Shown in pieces: positions 19,421 to 28,912 of a stretch of 64,000 nucleotides of DNA; the stretch's first letter is position 1; each line of letters starts with the position of its first letter. Below the pieces are notes generated by a model. The model was not told the origin of the DNA. It ran no database searches and saw nothing but the letters and a program-made list of their open reading frames with translations. The translations under genes and the position numbers were made by a program. This DNA comes from Ureibacillus chungkukjangi. GTDB lineage: Bacteria; Bacillota; Bacilli; Bacillales_A; Planococcaceae. The DNA lies in the NCBI RefSeq assembly GCF_003217295.1, contig NZ_QJTJ01000010.1:41400-105399 (forward strand), written 5' to 3'.

Positions 19421-20812
19421 TTACTCAGCGTTCGGGGAAATCATTTTCTTCGGATCGATATATTCATCGAACTGTTCGTCCGTTAGTAAGCCAAGTGAAA
19501 GGGTTGCCTCTTTTAAAGTTGTGCCTTCCTTGTGGGCTTTCTTCGCAATTTTAGCGGCGTTTTCGTAACCGATATAAGGGTTTAATGCTGTTACTAGCAT
19601 TAATGAGTTTTCAAGATTTCGTTCAAGAACCTCTTTGTTTGGCTCGATGCCGATTGCACAATTATCATTAAAGGACTTCATCGAATCTGCAAGTAGGCGA
19701 GCGGATTGTAGGAAGTTGTAGATGATAACTGGCTTAAATACATTTAGCTCGAAATTCCCTTGTGATGCGGCAAACGCGATTGTTGCATCATTTCCAACGA
19801 CCTGCGTGACAACCATTGTCATCGCTTCACTTTGAGTCGGGTTGACTTTACCAGGCATAATCGAGCTTCCTGGCTCGTTTTCTGGAATCGTAATTTCACC
19901 AATTCCGCTTCGAGGTCCACTTGCAAGCCAGCGAACATCATTGGCAATTTTCATTAAATCTACAGCAAGAGCCTTTAGTGCCCCATGAGCGGATACGATT
20001 TCATCATGGCTTGTCAGTGCATGGAATTTGTTTTCCGACGATTTGAAGTCTTGGCCAGTTAATGAACTGATTTCCTCTGCTACCATGTCGCCAAATTTCG
20101 GATGTGCATTAATTCCAGTACCAACAGCAGTTCCGCCAATTGCAAGATCCTTTAAAAATTGTATATTTACCATAATCATCTTTTCAGATTTAACGAGCAT
20201 ATGGTGCCAACCACTAATTTCCTGACCTAATGTTAGTGGCGTTGCATCCTGTAGGTGGGTACGGCCAATTTTAATAATATCGTTAAATGCATCTGCCTTT
20301 TCTTTTAAAGTAGCTTTTAATAATTGAAGGCGAGGCATTAAATAGTTTTCAACAATTTCTACTGCAGCAATATGCAGGGCAGTAGGGAAGGTGTCATTCG
20401 AGCTTTGAGATTTGTTTACATCATCATTTGGATGAATACGCTCTGAGCTTCCTTGCTCTTCAAGCATTTGGTTTGCACGGAAGGCAATTACTTCATTTAC
20501 ATTCATATTTGACTGCGTTCCACTGCCTGTTTGCCAAACTACAAGGGGGAATTGGTCGTCCCATTTGCCAGTAAGAATTTCATCGGCTGCAGCAACGATT
20601 TTCTCTGCTTTAACTTCTGGAAGCTTGCCTAATTTTTTATTGGCAATAGCGGCAGCCTTTTTTAATGTTGCAAAGGCATGGACGATTTCAATGGGCATTT
20701 TTTCTTCGCCAATTTGGAAGTTCTCTCTGCTACGTTGTGTTTGTGCGCCCCAAATTTTGTCTGCTGGTACACGTACTTCACCTAGTGTGTCTTTTTCAAT
20801 TCGAAATTCCAT
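19421..20812 (-). CDS. fumC: Class II fumarate hydratase
   Basis: The 463-aa enzyme interconverts fumarate and L-malate in the TCA cycle. The superfamily signature [15 protein letters not shown] lies near residue 315, and [13 protein letters not shown] near 97 binds substrate. Class II fumarase has no Fe-S cluster and so works when iron is scarce. AAAGGAG precedes the ATG at 20812. About 150 bp upstream is a Fur box over a minus-strand promoter, with a hairpin in between; this may be an independent small RNA gene or a fumC leader. Confidence 0.96.
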   Translation of the reverse strand: MEFRIEKDTLGEVRVPADKIWGAQTQRSRENFQIGEEKMPIEIVHAFATLKKAAAIANKKLGKLPEVKAEKIVAAADEILTGKWDDQFPLVVWQTGSGTQSNMNVNEVIAFRANQMLEEQGSSERIHPNDDVNKSQSSNDTFPTALHIAAVEIVENYLMPRLQLLKATLKEKADAFNDIIKIGRTHLQDATPLTLGQEISGWHHMLVKSEKMIMVNIQFLKDLAIGGTAVGTGINAHPKFGDMVAEEISSLTGQDFKSSENKFHALTSHDEIVSAHGALKALAVDLMKIANDVRWLASGPRSGIGEITIPENEPGSSIMPGKVNPTQSEAMTMVVTQVVGNDATIAFAASQGNFELNVFKPVIIYNFLQSARLLADSMKSFNDNCAIGIEPNKEVLERNLENSLMLVTALNPYIGYENAAKIAKKAHKEGTTLKEATLSLGLLTDEQFDEYIDPKKMISPNAE

Positions 20813-20867
20813 TCTATCAACACTCCTTTAAAAATATATATGTATTCTATACCCCAAATTAGAAGTC

Positions 20868-20961
20868 AAAATAGTAAATGGCAAACCTTTAGTAGATTTG
20901 CCATTTTCCATAATATTTATTCGAGAAGTCTGAGGGGTTTGTCTCGAAAGAGTATTAATAT
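20868..20961 (-). ncRNA. Candidate Fur-controlled, FsrA-like small RNA
   Basis: A minus-strand promoter, TTGACA (20996-20991), 17 bp, TATCAT (20973-20968), predicts a start near 20961. The RNA folds into TTCGAGA (20948-20942) and TCTCGAA (20926-20920), exposing the 15-nt loop CAAACCCCUCAGACU. A 10-bp stem (20906-20897 with 20885-20876) and a U-rich tail follow. About 90 nt, Fur control and an exposed C-rich segment able to pair with GAGGGG ribosome binding sites resemble B. subtilis FsrA. The alternative is a structured fumC 5' leader. Confidence 0.5.
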
Positions 20962-20963
20962 AT

Positions 20964-20982
20964 GATAATGATAATCATTATC
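20964..20982. promoter_or_regulatory. Fur box over the small-RNA/fumC promoter
   Basis: GATAATGATAATCATTATC is a perfect match to the 19-bp Fur consensus. It covers the -10 and spacer of the minus-strand promoter, so iron-loaded Fur should repress. The plus-strand sulfur gene starts 190 bp away and is a less likely target. Confidence 0.9.
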
Positions 20983-21172
20983 AATTAAATTGTCAACATT
21001 TTTCAGATAAATTATTTCGCACTTTTTTTAAAAGATAAAATAGTCCCTTAAAATGCACAAAAGGAACGATCGGCCATTTTGTATACAAAAAAACTATTGT
21101 AAACTAGTAATCTATAATGTATTATAATCATATTGATTTACTAAGGATTAAATTTTGATAAGGAGTGAGACT

Positions 21173-22246
21173 GTGACATATATGATAATTACCGGGCTAC
21201 TTTGTGGTGCATTATTAGGCTTCGTTATGCAAAGAGGTCGTTTTTGTTTAACAGGTGGGTTCCGTGATATGTATATAGCAAAAAATAACCGCATGTTTTA
21301 CGCGCTGCTAATTGCGATTGCCGTACAAAGTGTCGGTGTATTTTTACTTATAGATTTAGGTGTATTCGAATACTCTGCTGGTTCTTTACCAATTCTTTCG
21401 GTCATTATTGGATCGTTTATTTTCGGAATTGGGATTATTCTAGCAGGTGGCTGTGCAACAGGTACTTGGTATCGTGCTGGGGAAGGCTTAATCGGTAGCT
21501 GGATTGCATTAGCAGGTTATATGTTAATGAGCACGATGATGAAGTCTGGTGTTTTTGCACCGTTTAATCAACAGGCACAGGCAACTGCTGTAATGCCAAC
21601 AAACTCTATTGCAGAAACATTTGGCATTAACCATTGGGTAATCATTATTCCATTTGTTGCGATAGTAGGATTTATTGTTTTTAAACAATTAACAAAACCA
21701 AAAGTTGTAGTTCCATCATTAAAACCAAAACGTACAGGGTTAGCCCATATTTTATTTGAAAAACGTTGGCATCCTTTTGTAACGGCTACATTAATCGGTG
21801 TTATTGCTTTAATAGCTTGGCCATTAAGTGCAGCAACTGGTCGTGTGTTTGGTTTAGGTATTACAACACCATCAGCTAATATTCTGCAATATTTAACTAC
21901 AGGTGATTCGGGCTTCATTAACTGGGGCGTATTCTTAGTACTAGGTATTTTTGCAGGATCATTTATTGCGGCTAAGGCAAGTAAAGAATTCCGTTTTAGA
22001 ATGCCAGATGTAAAAACAGGGATTAATAGCTTTGTTGGCGGTAATTTAATGGGTGTTGGTGCAAGTCTTGCTGGAGGCTGTTCAATCGGGAATGGCTTAG
22101 TAATGACGGCAATGATGACATGGCAGGGGTGGATTGGTCTAGTATTCATGATTTTAGGTACTTGGACAGCATCATACTTTGTTTTTGTACGCCCACGCCA
22201 AAAAGCAAAGGCTCAAAAACTAAGAGAGCAAGTAACACCTGCATAA
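21173..22246 (+). CDS. YeeE/YedE family transporter (thiosulfate uptake type)
   Basis: The 357-aa membrane protein has about nine hydrophobic segments and the paired Cys motifs of the family: GRFCLTGGFRD near the start, GGCATGTWYRAGEG in the middle and GGCSIGNGLV near the end. In the TsuA member these cysteines pass thiosulfate through the membrane. The downstream tusA-like gene supports a role in moving sulfur to a cytoplasmic carrier. AAGGAG (21160-21165) points to GTG at 21173; the TTG at 21155 would precede that site. Confidence 0.88.
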   Translation: MTYMIITGLLCGALLGFVMQRGRFCLTGGFRDMYIAKNNRMFYALLIAIAVQSVGVFLLIDLGVFEYSAGSLPILSVIIGSFIFGIGIILAGGCATGTWYRAGEGLIGSWIALAGYMLMSTMMKSGVFAPFNQQAQATAVMPTNSIAETFGINHWVIIIPFVAIVGFIVFKQLTKPKVVVPSLKPKRTGLAHILFEKRWHPFVTATLIGVIALIAWPLSAATGRVFGLGITTPSANILQYLTTGDSGFINWGVFLVLGIFAGSFIAAKASKEFRFRMPDVKTGINSFVGGNLMGVGASLAGGCSIGNGLVMTAMMTWQGWIGLVFMILGTWTASYFVFVRPRQKAKAQKLREQVTPA

Positions 22247-22267
22247 AAAATTTGAGGAGGAAATGAA

Positions 22268-22492
22268 ATGCAAAAAACATTAGAAGTAAAAGGAATGGTT
22301 TGCCCATTTCCTTTAATCGAAGCTCAAAATGCAATCGAGGACATGAACTCAGGCGACGTACTTGTAGTTGAATTTGACTGTACACAAGGAACAGAGTCAA
22401 TTCCAACTTGGGCAGCAGAAGCTGGTCATACTGTAACGAACTTTGAGCAATTAGACGAAGCAGCTTGGACGATTTCAATTCAAAAGAGATAA
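22268..22492 (+). CDS. TusA/SirA-like sulfur carrier protein
   Basis: This 74-aa protein has the TusA hallmark VKGMVCPFPLIEAQNAI with the active Cys12 in CPxP. Such proteins accept persulfide sulfur and pass it on for thiolation or cofactor synthesis. It lies 21 bases after the YeeE/YedE gene with GAGGAGG before its ATG, forming a two-gene operon ended by a strong hairpin. Transporter and carrier likely act in sequence, which is a known pairing for this family. Confidence 0.92.
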   Translation: MQKTLEVKGMVCPFPLIEAQNAIEDMNSGDVLVVEFDCTQGTESIPTWAAEAGHTVTNFEQLDEAAWTISIQKR

Positions 22493-22500
22493 TTATAGTT

Positions 22501-22553
22501 AAACACCGCTTGAAGCGAAGCGCCATTGGCATTCGAACAAAGCGGTGTTTTTT
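22501..22553 (+). terminator. Terminator of the sulfur operon
   Basis: aaacaccgctt pairs with aagcggtgttt, with a further inner hairpin, followed by Ts. Confidence 0.75.
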
Positions 22554-22585
22554 AGTTGGTATTCACCTTATTGTCACCTCAAAAT

Positions 22586-22894
22586 TTAAATAATTTTAAC
22601 ATAGAAATCTTGGCCGATTAAGCTACCAACCTGCATATCCTTTGTATTTTGATAGTAATTTACAATGCTTTTTGCAAGCCCTGCATGCCCATTTAAATAC
22701 GTACCTGGTGTAATTTGTTTTCCTGGATTATGGAATTCAAAGTAAAGCTTCGTATCCTCAGACATATCCTCTAAAATGCCTACAAAATCATCAAACGGAA
22801 TGTGGACCCCTCTAGTGTACATACACTCTCTTCTATACGTATCATGAGATACATTAATAGGCTTTGGCTCTTTTACAAATCTGATTTGCTGCAT
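22586..22894 (-). CDS. Small cytoplasmic protein of unknown function
   Basis: The 102-aa product has no signal or membrane segment. It mixes strands (TKLYFEFHNPG, QDFYVKII) and helices, with aromatic residues and GTYLNGHAGLAKSIVNYY in the middle. AAAGGAGATGATGCT before the ATG is a strong ribosome site. I do not recognise the family. The 200 bp between it and ypsA carry no clear gene. Confidence 0.6.
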   Translation of the reverse strand: MQQIRFVKEPKPINVSHDTYRRECMYTRGVHIPFDDFVGILEDMSEDTKLYFEFHNPGKQITPGTYLNGHAGLAKSIVNYYQNTKDMQVGSLIGQDFYVKII

Positions 22895-23096
22895 AGCATC
22901 ATCTCCTTTATAATAATAAATTATTTGAATTTCATTCCATTATAGCAAAAAATACTTTAAATGTCAGAAAATTTAATCAATAATTTCTGAATTAAAATGA
23001 AATGTTTTTAAATGGTTGATAAGAGAAGAAAAGAAGAAGCAATAATCGAGGAACAATAAGTGAAACCATAATAGAGTATGCAAAGACAGGTGGTTT

Positions 23097-23648
23097 TTAC
23101 CAATCTTCTCTTTGCATATCTTCTGCAATTGATTGTAAATCATATGCATTAATTTCTATAATCCTATAGTTATGCTGATCCTCATATTTTTGTGCAAGTT
23201 TTTTAACATATTTCGGAGAGCCTTCATTGTCTTCATCATACACAAGGAGGATTCCATCTGTATTTTGGATAATAAACTTGTCCTTTTCGATAAATTGCCA
23301 AGGCGCTTCATAAGGTCTTTTCGTAACACTTGTGACAAAATCAGCCTTGGAAACAATATAATGATATTTTTGTTGCTTTTGCTCGTTCCAGTTCTTCTCT
23401 TGCTCTAAAAAGGGTGTAATAATAGAGTATTTTAAATTAGGATATTCGTCTTTCAGCTCAATTATGACTTCAGCTGCCCAGGTTTCTACCCCTTGTTGCC
23501 CACTAATCACTACCCATTCAAGCCCTTCGTCAAACAAAATCCTTAATTCATTTTCAATGGCCTTCTTAATAATTGGTATTCCAGGATGTTTATCATTAAA
23601 AATACCGAGCTCATGAGGACGGTATCCAGATATAAAAATCGTTTGCAT
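23097..23648 (-). CDS. ypsA: YpsA family protein (SLOG superfamily)
   Basis: The 183-aa protein aligns well by eye with B. subtilis YpsA: ISGYRPHELGIF, DEGLEWVVISGQQGVETWAAEV, SIITPFLEQEKNWNE and RPYEAPWQF. The SLOG Rossmann-like fold binds a nucleotide-derived ligand. YpsA has been tied to cell-division inhibition and oxidative-stress survival in Bacillus; the ligand is unknown. In B. subtilis it sits beside gpsB, but no gpsB is seen here. It appears monocistronic. Confidence 0.85.
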   Translation of the reverse strand: MQTIFISGYRPHELGIFNDKHPGIPIIKKAIENELRILFDEGLEWVVISGQQGVETWAAEVIIELKDEYPNLKYSIITPFLEQEKNWNEQKQQKYHYIVSKADFVTSVTKRPYEAPWQFIEKDKFIIQNTDGILLVYDEDNEGSPKYVKKLAQKYEDQHNYRIIEINAYDLQSIAEDMQREDW

Positions 23649-23691
23649 ATCTATAACTCCTTTTGAATGACGCTTTTTTTTATTTTAACGT

Positions 23692-23732
23692 AAAAAAGAG
23701 ACTATTCGAAAATAATTCGAACAGCCTCTTTA
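23692..23732 (-). terminator. Terminator of rocD
   Basis: aaagagactattcgaa and ttcgaacagcctcttt form a long imperfect stem with a T run on the minus strand. Confidence 0.75.
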
Positions 23733-23741
23733 TAAAAACAA

Positions 23742-24935
23742 TTATGCAAATACAGCTCTAATTTTTTCTAAAGCCCAGTCGATTTCCTCTTTTGTAATGA
23801 TTAATGGAGGAGCAAATCGAATAACGTAGTCATGTGTTTCTTTACATAATAGGCCTAATTCTTTTAGTTGTTCACAGAAAGAACGAGCTGCAACGGATAA
23901 TTCAACCCCGATAAATAATCCGCTACCACGAACTTCTTTAATAGAAGGGTGGCTAATTGCGCGCAATTGCTCCTGGAAGTAGTTACCTAGTTCTAAAGAA
24001 CGCTCAGTTAGCTTTTCTTCCTCTAGTACCTCTAAAGATGCAATTGATACTGCACATGCAAGAGGGTTTCCGCCAAATGTTGAACCATGAGAGCCAGGGC
24101 TTAAAACACCTAGGATATCACTATTTGCTACAACAGCAGAAATTGGTAATACCCCACCACCAAGAGCCTTACCTAGGATGATAACATCTGGATTTACCTC
24201 ATCCCATTGGTGAGCAAACATTTTACCTGTACGAGCAAGACCAGTTTGGATCTCGTCGGCAATAAATAAAACATTGTTTTCTTTACAGATTTGTTCCACT
24301 TGCTTTAAGAATCCTTTAGGTGGCATTACAATTCCAGCTTCACCTTGAATTGGCTCTACGATAAATGCAGCAGTATTTGGTGTTATTGCCGCTTTAAGTG
24401 CCTCTGCGTCCCCATAAGGAATTAACTTGAAGCCTGGTAAAAGTGGACCGAATCCACGTTGATATTCTTCGTCAGATGATAGAGATACAGCGCCCATTGT
24501 ACGACCATGGAAGTTTCCAACACAGCCAATAATTTCAGCTTTATTATCTTCTACGCCTTTAACCTCGTAAGCCCATCGACGTGCTACCTTGATGGCAGAC
24601 TCTACTGCCTCTGCACCTGTATTCATTGGTAGTACCATGTTTTTGCCAGTTATATTTGTTAACATTTCGTACCAAGGTCCAAGCTGATCGTTATGGAAGG
24701 CACGTGAAGTTAATGTTGCACGGTTTGCTTGATCGATAAGAGCTTTAATAATTTTAGGGTGGCGATGCCCTTGGTTAAGAGCAGAATAGGCAGAAAGCAT
24801 ATCCATATATTTATTGCCTTCAGGATCCTGTACCCAAACTCCCTCGGCTTCTGAAATTACGATTGGTAGTGGATGATAGTTATGTGCACCAAATTTTTCT
24901 GTTTGATTGATTACACTAGCTGATTTTGTCGTCAT
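23742..24935 (-). CDS. rocD: Ornithine aminotransferase
   Basis: The 397-aa class III PLP aminotransferase converts ornithine and 2-oxoglutarate to glutamate semialdehyde and glutamate in arginine catabolism. Visible motifs are [32 protein letters not shown] and ILGKALGGG with the PLP Lys. Family length is normal. The gene is preceded by a -24/-12 promoter and a GCGC-centred inverted repeat, and its likely activator RocR is divergent. Arginase and rocA are not in the window, so this rocD is separated from the rest of the pathway. Confidence 0.95.
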   Translation of the reverse strand: MTTKSASVINQTEKFGAHNYHPLPIVISEAEGVWVQDPEGNKYMDMLSAYSALNQGHRHPKIIKALIDQANRATLTSRAFHNDQLGPWYEMLTNITGKNMVLPMNTGAEAVESAIKVARRWAYEVKGVEDNKAEIIGCVGNFHGRTMGAVSLSSDEEYQRGFGPLLPGFKLIPYGDAEALKAAITPNTAAFIVEPIQGEAGIVMPPKGFLKQVEQICKENNVLFIADEIQTGLARTGKMFAHQWDEVNPDVIILGKALGGGVLPISAVVANSDILGVLSPGSHGSTFGGNPLACAVSIASLEVLEEEKLTERSLELGNYFQEQLRAISHPSIKEVRGSGLFIGVELSVAARSFCEQLKELGLLCKETHDYVIRFAPPLIITKEEIDWALEKIRAVFA

Positions 24936-25071
24936 TAATATTCCTCCTTAAAAAGTCCTGCAACTACACTTTACCCTGAAACGGTAAAACAGATTTCATT
25001 ACTTATTTGTTCCCCAATGGAAAGTGAATTATTGCTATTAAAATTATGCTACTTGTTACACTAATTTAATA

Positions 25072-25088
25072 AGCAATTTCCATGCCAA
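25072..25088 (-). promoter_or_regulatory. Sigma-54 (-24/-12) promoter of rocD
   Basis: On the minus strand TTGGCATGGAAATTGCT matches the sigma-54 consensus TTGGCAC-N5-TTGCT with a single mismatch. Transcription would start near 25060, giving a leader of about 125 nt before rocD. Confidence 0.88.
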
Positions 25089-25130
25089 CTTTACGGTCAG
25101 TATTGATAACATAATTCGTTAATCGCCAAA

Positions 25131-25148
25131 AAAATTTGCGCAAAATTT
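25131..25148. promoter_or_regulatory. Likely RocR upstream activating sequence
   Basis: AAAATTTGCGCAAAATTT is an inverted repeat centred on GCGC, about 50 bp upstream of the -24 element. A second AT-rich palindrome-like stretch, GCAAAATATTTTTAC, lies near 25169. Position and sequence fit an enhancer for the adjacent activator. Confidence 0.55.
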
Positions 25149-25211
25149 CTTAGAATTACATCTATTTAGCAAAATATTTTTACGGTATGATGAATATGAG
25201 GTGATATACAA

Positions 25212-26600
25212 TTGAATCACAATGAGTATATGATGAAAAAATTATATGAAGAAATTATCGAGCGTGTTGGTGTAGGAATACATGCTGTTAACCAAGAAGG
25301 AAAAACAATTATTTATAATAAAAAAATGCGTGAAATGGAAGCGATGGATAAAGAAGATGTTTTACATAAGGATGTGCGAGATGTCTTTCGATTTCAAGAA
25401 AATCAAAGTAGCACATTATTGAAATCGCTACAAAATGGCGAGGAAATCGTCAATGTGAAGCAAACCTATTTTAATAATCGTGGTGTAGAAATCACGACAG
25501 TCAACAATACATTTCCTTTAACAATGGATGGGGAAATTTCAGCGGCTGTTGAAATCGCAACAGATGTGACAAGAATGGAACGCTTAATGCGCCAAAATCT
25601 TAGACAAACAAAGACAGACTTTACATTCAATCATATTATAGGGAAAAGCAGTGAAATAAAAGAAGTGATTGCTTTGGCAAAGCGAGCGACCCGTACCAAT
25701 TCAAATGTTTTAATAATTGGTGAGACTGGAACAGGAAAAGAATTATTTGCTCAAAGTATTCATGCGGAAAGTGATCGTTCGGACTCTCCCTTCATCACTC
25801 AAAACTGTGCTGCATTACCGGATACACTAATCGAAGGGATTCTTTTTGGTACGACAAAAGGTGCATTTACAGGTGCTATCGATAGTCCAGGATTATTTGA
25901 GCAGGCACAGGGTGGCACAATCTTGCTTGATGAATTGAATTCCTTGAATATTTCTCTACAAGCAAAGCTATTACGAGTTTTGCAGGAAAGAAAGGTACGA
26001 AGAATAGGTGGTTCTAAGGAAATCCCGATTGATGTGCGAGTGATTGCTACGGTAAATGAGGATCCGATTGATGCGATTTCGAATAATCGTTTACGAAAGG
26101 ATTTGTATTACCGATTGGCCGTTGTGACGTTGTTTATTCCTCCTTTAAGAGAACGATACGAGGATATTCCAGTGCTGATTAAGGAATTTATTCAAAAATA
26201 TAATGAGTTATTCAAGCTGAATGTAAAATCAGTTTCAAATGTAGTGCTTCAATTTTTTGAAGCGCAAAGCTGGCCAGGTAATGTCAGGGAGCTTGAGCAT
26301 GTCATAGAAGCATCCATGAACCTGGTGAATTATGAACAAGTAATCGAGTTTGACCATTTACCTTATCAATATAGGAAGAGTGAAGTGAAAATGGCTGCTT
26401 CATCGCCAGAATTTACGGAGTCAATGGAGGAGACTATGGGGTTAACGGATCAATTAGCCTTATTTGAAAAGCAAACAATCGAGCATTATTTACATAAGCA
26501 TCATTCTCATATTACCAATACAGCAATAGCTTTGGGAATTAGCCGTCAAAGTCTGCAATATCGAATGAAACGGTTAGATATACGGGTACAAAAGATTTAA
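25212..26600 (+). CDS. rocR: RocR-like sigma-54-dependent activator
   Basis: The 462-aa enhancer-binding protein has an N-terminal PAS-type sensor (about residues 10-125), an AAA+ domain with Walker A GETGTGKE (170-177) and the sigma-54 contact loop GAFTGA (217-222), and a Fis-type HTH at the end (TNTAIALGISRQSLQYRMKR). In Bacillus RocR senses ornithine or citrulline and activates arginine-degradation genes. A TTG at 25212 follows GAGGTGAT by six bases. It is divergent from rocD and 15 bases before rpoN, suggesting one self-contained regulon. Confidence 0.9.
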   Translation: MNHNEYMMKKLYEEIIERVGVGIHAVNQEGKTIIYNKKMREMEAMDKEDVLHKDVRDVFRFQENQSSTLLKSLQNGEEIVNVKQTYFNNRGVEITTVNNTFPLTMDGEISAAVEIATDVTRMERLMRQNLRQTKTDFTFNHIIGKSSEIKEVIALAKRATRTNSNVLIIGETGTGKELFAQSIHAESDRSDSPFITQNCAALPDTLIEGILFGTTKGAFTGAIDSPGLFEQAQGGTILLDELNSLNISLQAKLLRVLQERKVRRIGGSKEIPIDVRVIATVNEDPIDAISNNRLRKDLYYRLAVVTLFIPPLRERYEDIPVLIKEFIQKYNELFKLNVKSVSNVVLQFFEAQSWPGNVRELEHVIEASMNLVNYEQVIEFDHLPYQYRKSEVKMAASSPEFTESMEETMGLTDQLALFEKQTIEHYLHKHHSHITNTAIALGISRQSLQYRMKRLDIRVQKI

Positions 26601-26615
26601 GAAAGGGGGGGTTAA

Positions 26616-27950
26616 ATGGAAGCTTCTTTAAATATGCAGCAAAAGCTAGAAACAAAGCTGTCCTTAACACCTCAAGCGAGGCAATCACTAGAGATTTTAA
26701 AATATTCTTTGGTGGAGCTTGAAAATTTCATAAAAGAAGAAGCAGAGGCAAACCCACTTATTGAATTAAAGGAAATTGATTCGAAGCATATACTTGAGAT
26801 GGCAAGAATTCAGGCTCCCGAAGCGATTAGTTCTATGAAGGATGAAAGCTTTGACCCGTTATTACAGGTTCCTAATCGAGAAGAATCGATGGAAGCTTTT
26901 TTAATGGAACAGCTAGTGCTATTAAAACATTTGTCTAAGAAGGATCGAGAAATAGTACTTTATTTAATTCGCAATTTAAACGATTTAGGGTATTTAGATT
27001 GTGATATTGAGGAAATAGCAGAACGTTTTCAACTCTCGATAGAAAGGTGTGAAGAGCTTATTGCTGTGCTGCAAAGCCTTGAGCCTGCTGGAATCGGAGC
27101 TCGTAATTTAGCAGAGTGCTTGTATTTGCAAGTGGTTCGTAAACAGGATGCTCCTCAAAATACAGTGCTGATTATTCAAAATCATTTGGAAGTTTTAGCA
27201 GAAGGGGATTTTCAAAGGATTGCTAAATTATATGGAATGACAAATGAAGAAGTAGAAAATTTATTTTCTTATATTAAGCAGTTGAATCCAAGACCGTTAA
27301 GGGAATTTCTGTCTTCAAAGCAAGAATATATTATTCCAGATATTATTGTTGAAGAAATGAATGGCGAGTATGTTATTCATTTGAATGATAGATATTTACC
27401 TGAAGTCTCGATTAATACTTATTACGTGGAATTGCTTCGAGCAAACGCTTCAGGGGAAATAAAAGAGTATTTAAATACTAAGCTTTCAGAGGCTTTTCTT
27501 TTAATGCGCGGTATTGAGCAACGACATGAAACGCTTTTTAGAGTCACGGAAAGTATTGTGGAGAAACAAAGGGCATTTCTGAACAACGGGAAAAAGGAAT
27601 TGGTTCCATTTCGGTTAAAGGACGTTGCAGAAAGCTTAGGGCTTCATGAATCAACCGTTAGTCGAACGATTAGCCAAAAATTTATCCAAACACCACAAGG
27701 GACATTGCCTTTAAAAACGTTTTTCGTGCGGGGGGTAAGGATACAAGGTGGCGAGGTAGAGTCTCCTTTATTCATAAAAGAAAAAATAAGGGCTATTATC
27801 GAAAATGAGGATACTTTAAGACCGCTTTCCGATCAGAAAATTGCTAACATCCTGCTAGCTGAAGGTATTCCTATAGCTAGAAGAACAGTCGCTAAATATA
27901 GAGAAGAGCTCGGAATCTCGCAATCGACAAAACGGAGACGAAAAAAATAG
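26616..27950 (+). CDS. rpoN: RNA polymerase sigma-54 factor (RpoN/SigL)
   Basis: The 444-aa sigma factor starts with the Gln/Leu-rich activator region (MQQKLETKLSLTPQARQSLEILKY), has the core-binding domain in the middle, a DNA-binding HTH (LKDVAESLGLHESTVSRTISQKF), and the RpoN box ARRTVAKYRE near residue 425, which reads the -24 element. AAAGGGGGGG is upstream of the ATG. Being co-transcribed with rocR is notable, since in B. subtilis sigL lies elsewhere. A terminator follows. Confidence 0.96.
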   Translation: MEASLNMQQKLETKLSLTPQARQSLEILKYSLVELENFIKEEAEANPLIELKEIDSKHILEMARIQAPEAISSMKDESFDPLLQVPNREESMEAFLMEQLVLLKHLSKKDREIVLYLIRNLNDLGYLDCDIEEIAERFQLSIERCEELIAVLQSLEPAGIGARNLAECLYLQVVRKQDAPQNTVLIIQNHLEVLAEGDFQRIAKLYGMTNEEVENLFSYIKQLNPRPLREFLSSKQEYIIPDIIVEEMNGEYVIHLNDRYLPEVSINTYYVELLRANASGEIKEYLNTKLSEAFLLMRGIEQRHETLFRVTESIVEKQRAFLNNGKKELVPFRLKDVAESLGLHESTVSRTISQKFIQTPQGTLPLKTFFVRGVRIQGGEVESPLFIKEKIRAIIENEDTLRPLSDQKIANILLAEGIPIARRTVAKYREELGISQSTKRRRKK

Positions 27951-27987
27951 CACATCATCTTTTTTTGAAGATGAGTGCTGTTTTTTT
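27949..27987 (+). terminator. Terminator after rpoN
   Basis: agcacatcatctt and aagatgagtgct form the stem, overlapping the rpoN stop codon, followed by Ts. Confidence 0.75.
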
Positions 27988-28012
27988 AGAAAGAAAGTAA
28001 AAAACGTCAACA

Positions 28013-28315
28013 CTACTCTTTAATACTGGCTCTTTCCGATTTTATAGACTTTATATATGAATATAAATCTCTTATAAATATGAAATACATAAGGAATAGC
28101 AATGCCCACATCCCATAAGCGTGCTTTCGAAAATTCTCAAACATATATTCATGCTGTGAAATTACAAAAAAATTAATAAACACCAGTAAAATGAAATTTC
28201 TTAATACTGAAATCAGCACTTTTTTATTTTTAAATACAAATTCAAATAATACAGACAAAAATAAAAAAAGCGCAAGGAGTTCTAAAAAAATCACTGTGAA
28301 ATTAGCGAATTCCAT
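28013..28315 (-). CDS. Small three-helix membrane protein
   Basis: The 100-aa protein has three hydrophobic segments (VIFLELLALFLFLSVLFEFVF, ISVLRNFILLVFINFFVI and GMWALLFLMYFIFIRDLY) and a charged C-terminus. I do not know the family. It starts 31 bases after the TetR gene on the same strand, so the two may be co-transcribed. Confidence 0.55.
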   Translation of the reverse strand: MEFANFTVIFLELLALFLFLSVLFEFVFKNKKVLISVLRNFILLVFINFFVISQHEYMFENFRKHAYGMWALLFLMYFIFIRDLYSYIKSIKSERASIKE

Positions 28316-28345
28316 TTTAAACTACCCCCCAGTTTTGTTAGAGTT

Positions 28346-28912
28346 CTAACCAATCCCGTTAATCCTATGCTCTGCTCCTCGTATTTGGTCTTGGATGAAG
28401 GTATCAATTATCTCGATAATTTCCTCCGGTGTTTGATCCATTTCCCCCAATAGCCAGCTTTCTACAAGACCTGCTAAGGAAAGTGTATAGAAATGTGTTA
28501 GAAATGCTACATGCTCCTCGCTTGCATTTAAATTTTTGCAAAGTGACTTAATGACTTTCCCGAGCATTGTAGAAATATCCGAGTAAAAAAACCGTTTTAA
28601 ATGACCTCTACCTAAGGATTGTAAAGCATTTAAACAGAACTCTTTGTTTACCTCTAAATATTTGAAAAGCTGCAGTAATCCTTGCTTCCAAAAAAGTGAG
28701 TTTTCATCCACATCTAGTAACTGAACCGTTTCCTGCTGGAAGGTCCATTTAAGCAAATCGTATATATCCTCAAAATGATAGTAAAAGGTTTGGCGATTCA
28801 CATTGGCTTTTTCGGTCAGCTCCCGAATTGAAATTTTTTCAAGCGGCTTATTTCTCATAATTTCCTTTAAGGACACAGAAAGAATTCTTTTCGTTTCATC
28901 ACTATGCTTCAT
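28346..28912 (-). CDS. TetR-family transcriptional regulator
   Basis: The 188-aa protein begins with a TetR-type HTH (residues about 8-55: LEKISIRELTEKANVNRQTFYYHFEDIYDLL) and has a helical ligand-binding C-terminus of the AcrR/DhaS-like type. It is divergent from the large MMPL transporter gene across a 153-bp AT-rich space, the usual layout for a local repressor of an efflux pump. The ligand is unknown. Confidence 0.85.
   Translation of the reverse strand: MKHSDETKRILSVSLKEIMRNKPLEKISIRELTEKANVNRQTFYYHFEDIYDLLKWTFQQETVQLLDVDENSLFWKQGLLQLFKYLEVNKEFCLNALQSLGRGHLKRFFYSDISTMLGKVIKSLCKNLNASEEHVAFLTHFYTLSLAGLVESWLLGEMDQTPEEIIEIIDTFIQDQIRGAEHRINGIG

Noticed and set aside
21568..22149. Long minus-strand frame inside the YeeE/YedE gene
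   Set aside because: A shadow of biased codons; the plus-strand protein has clear Cys motifs.
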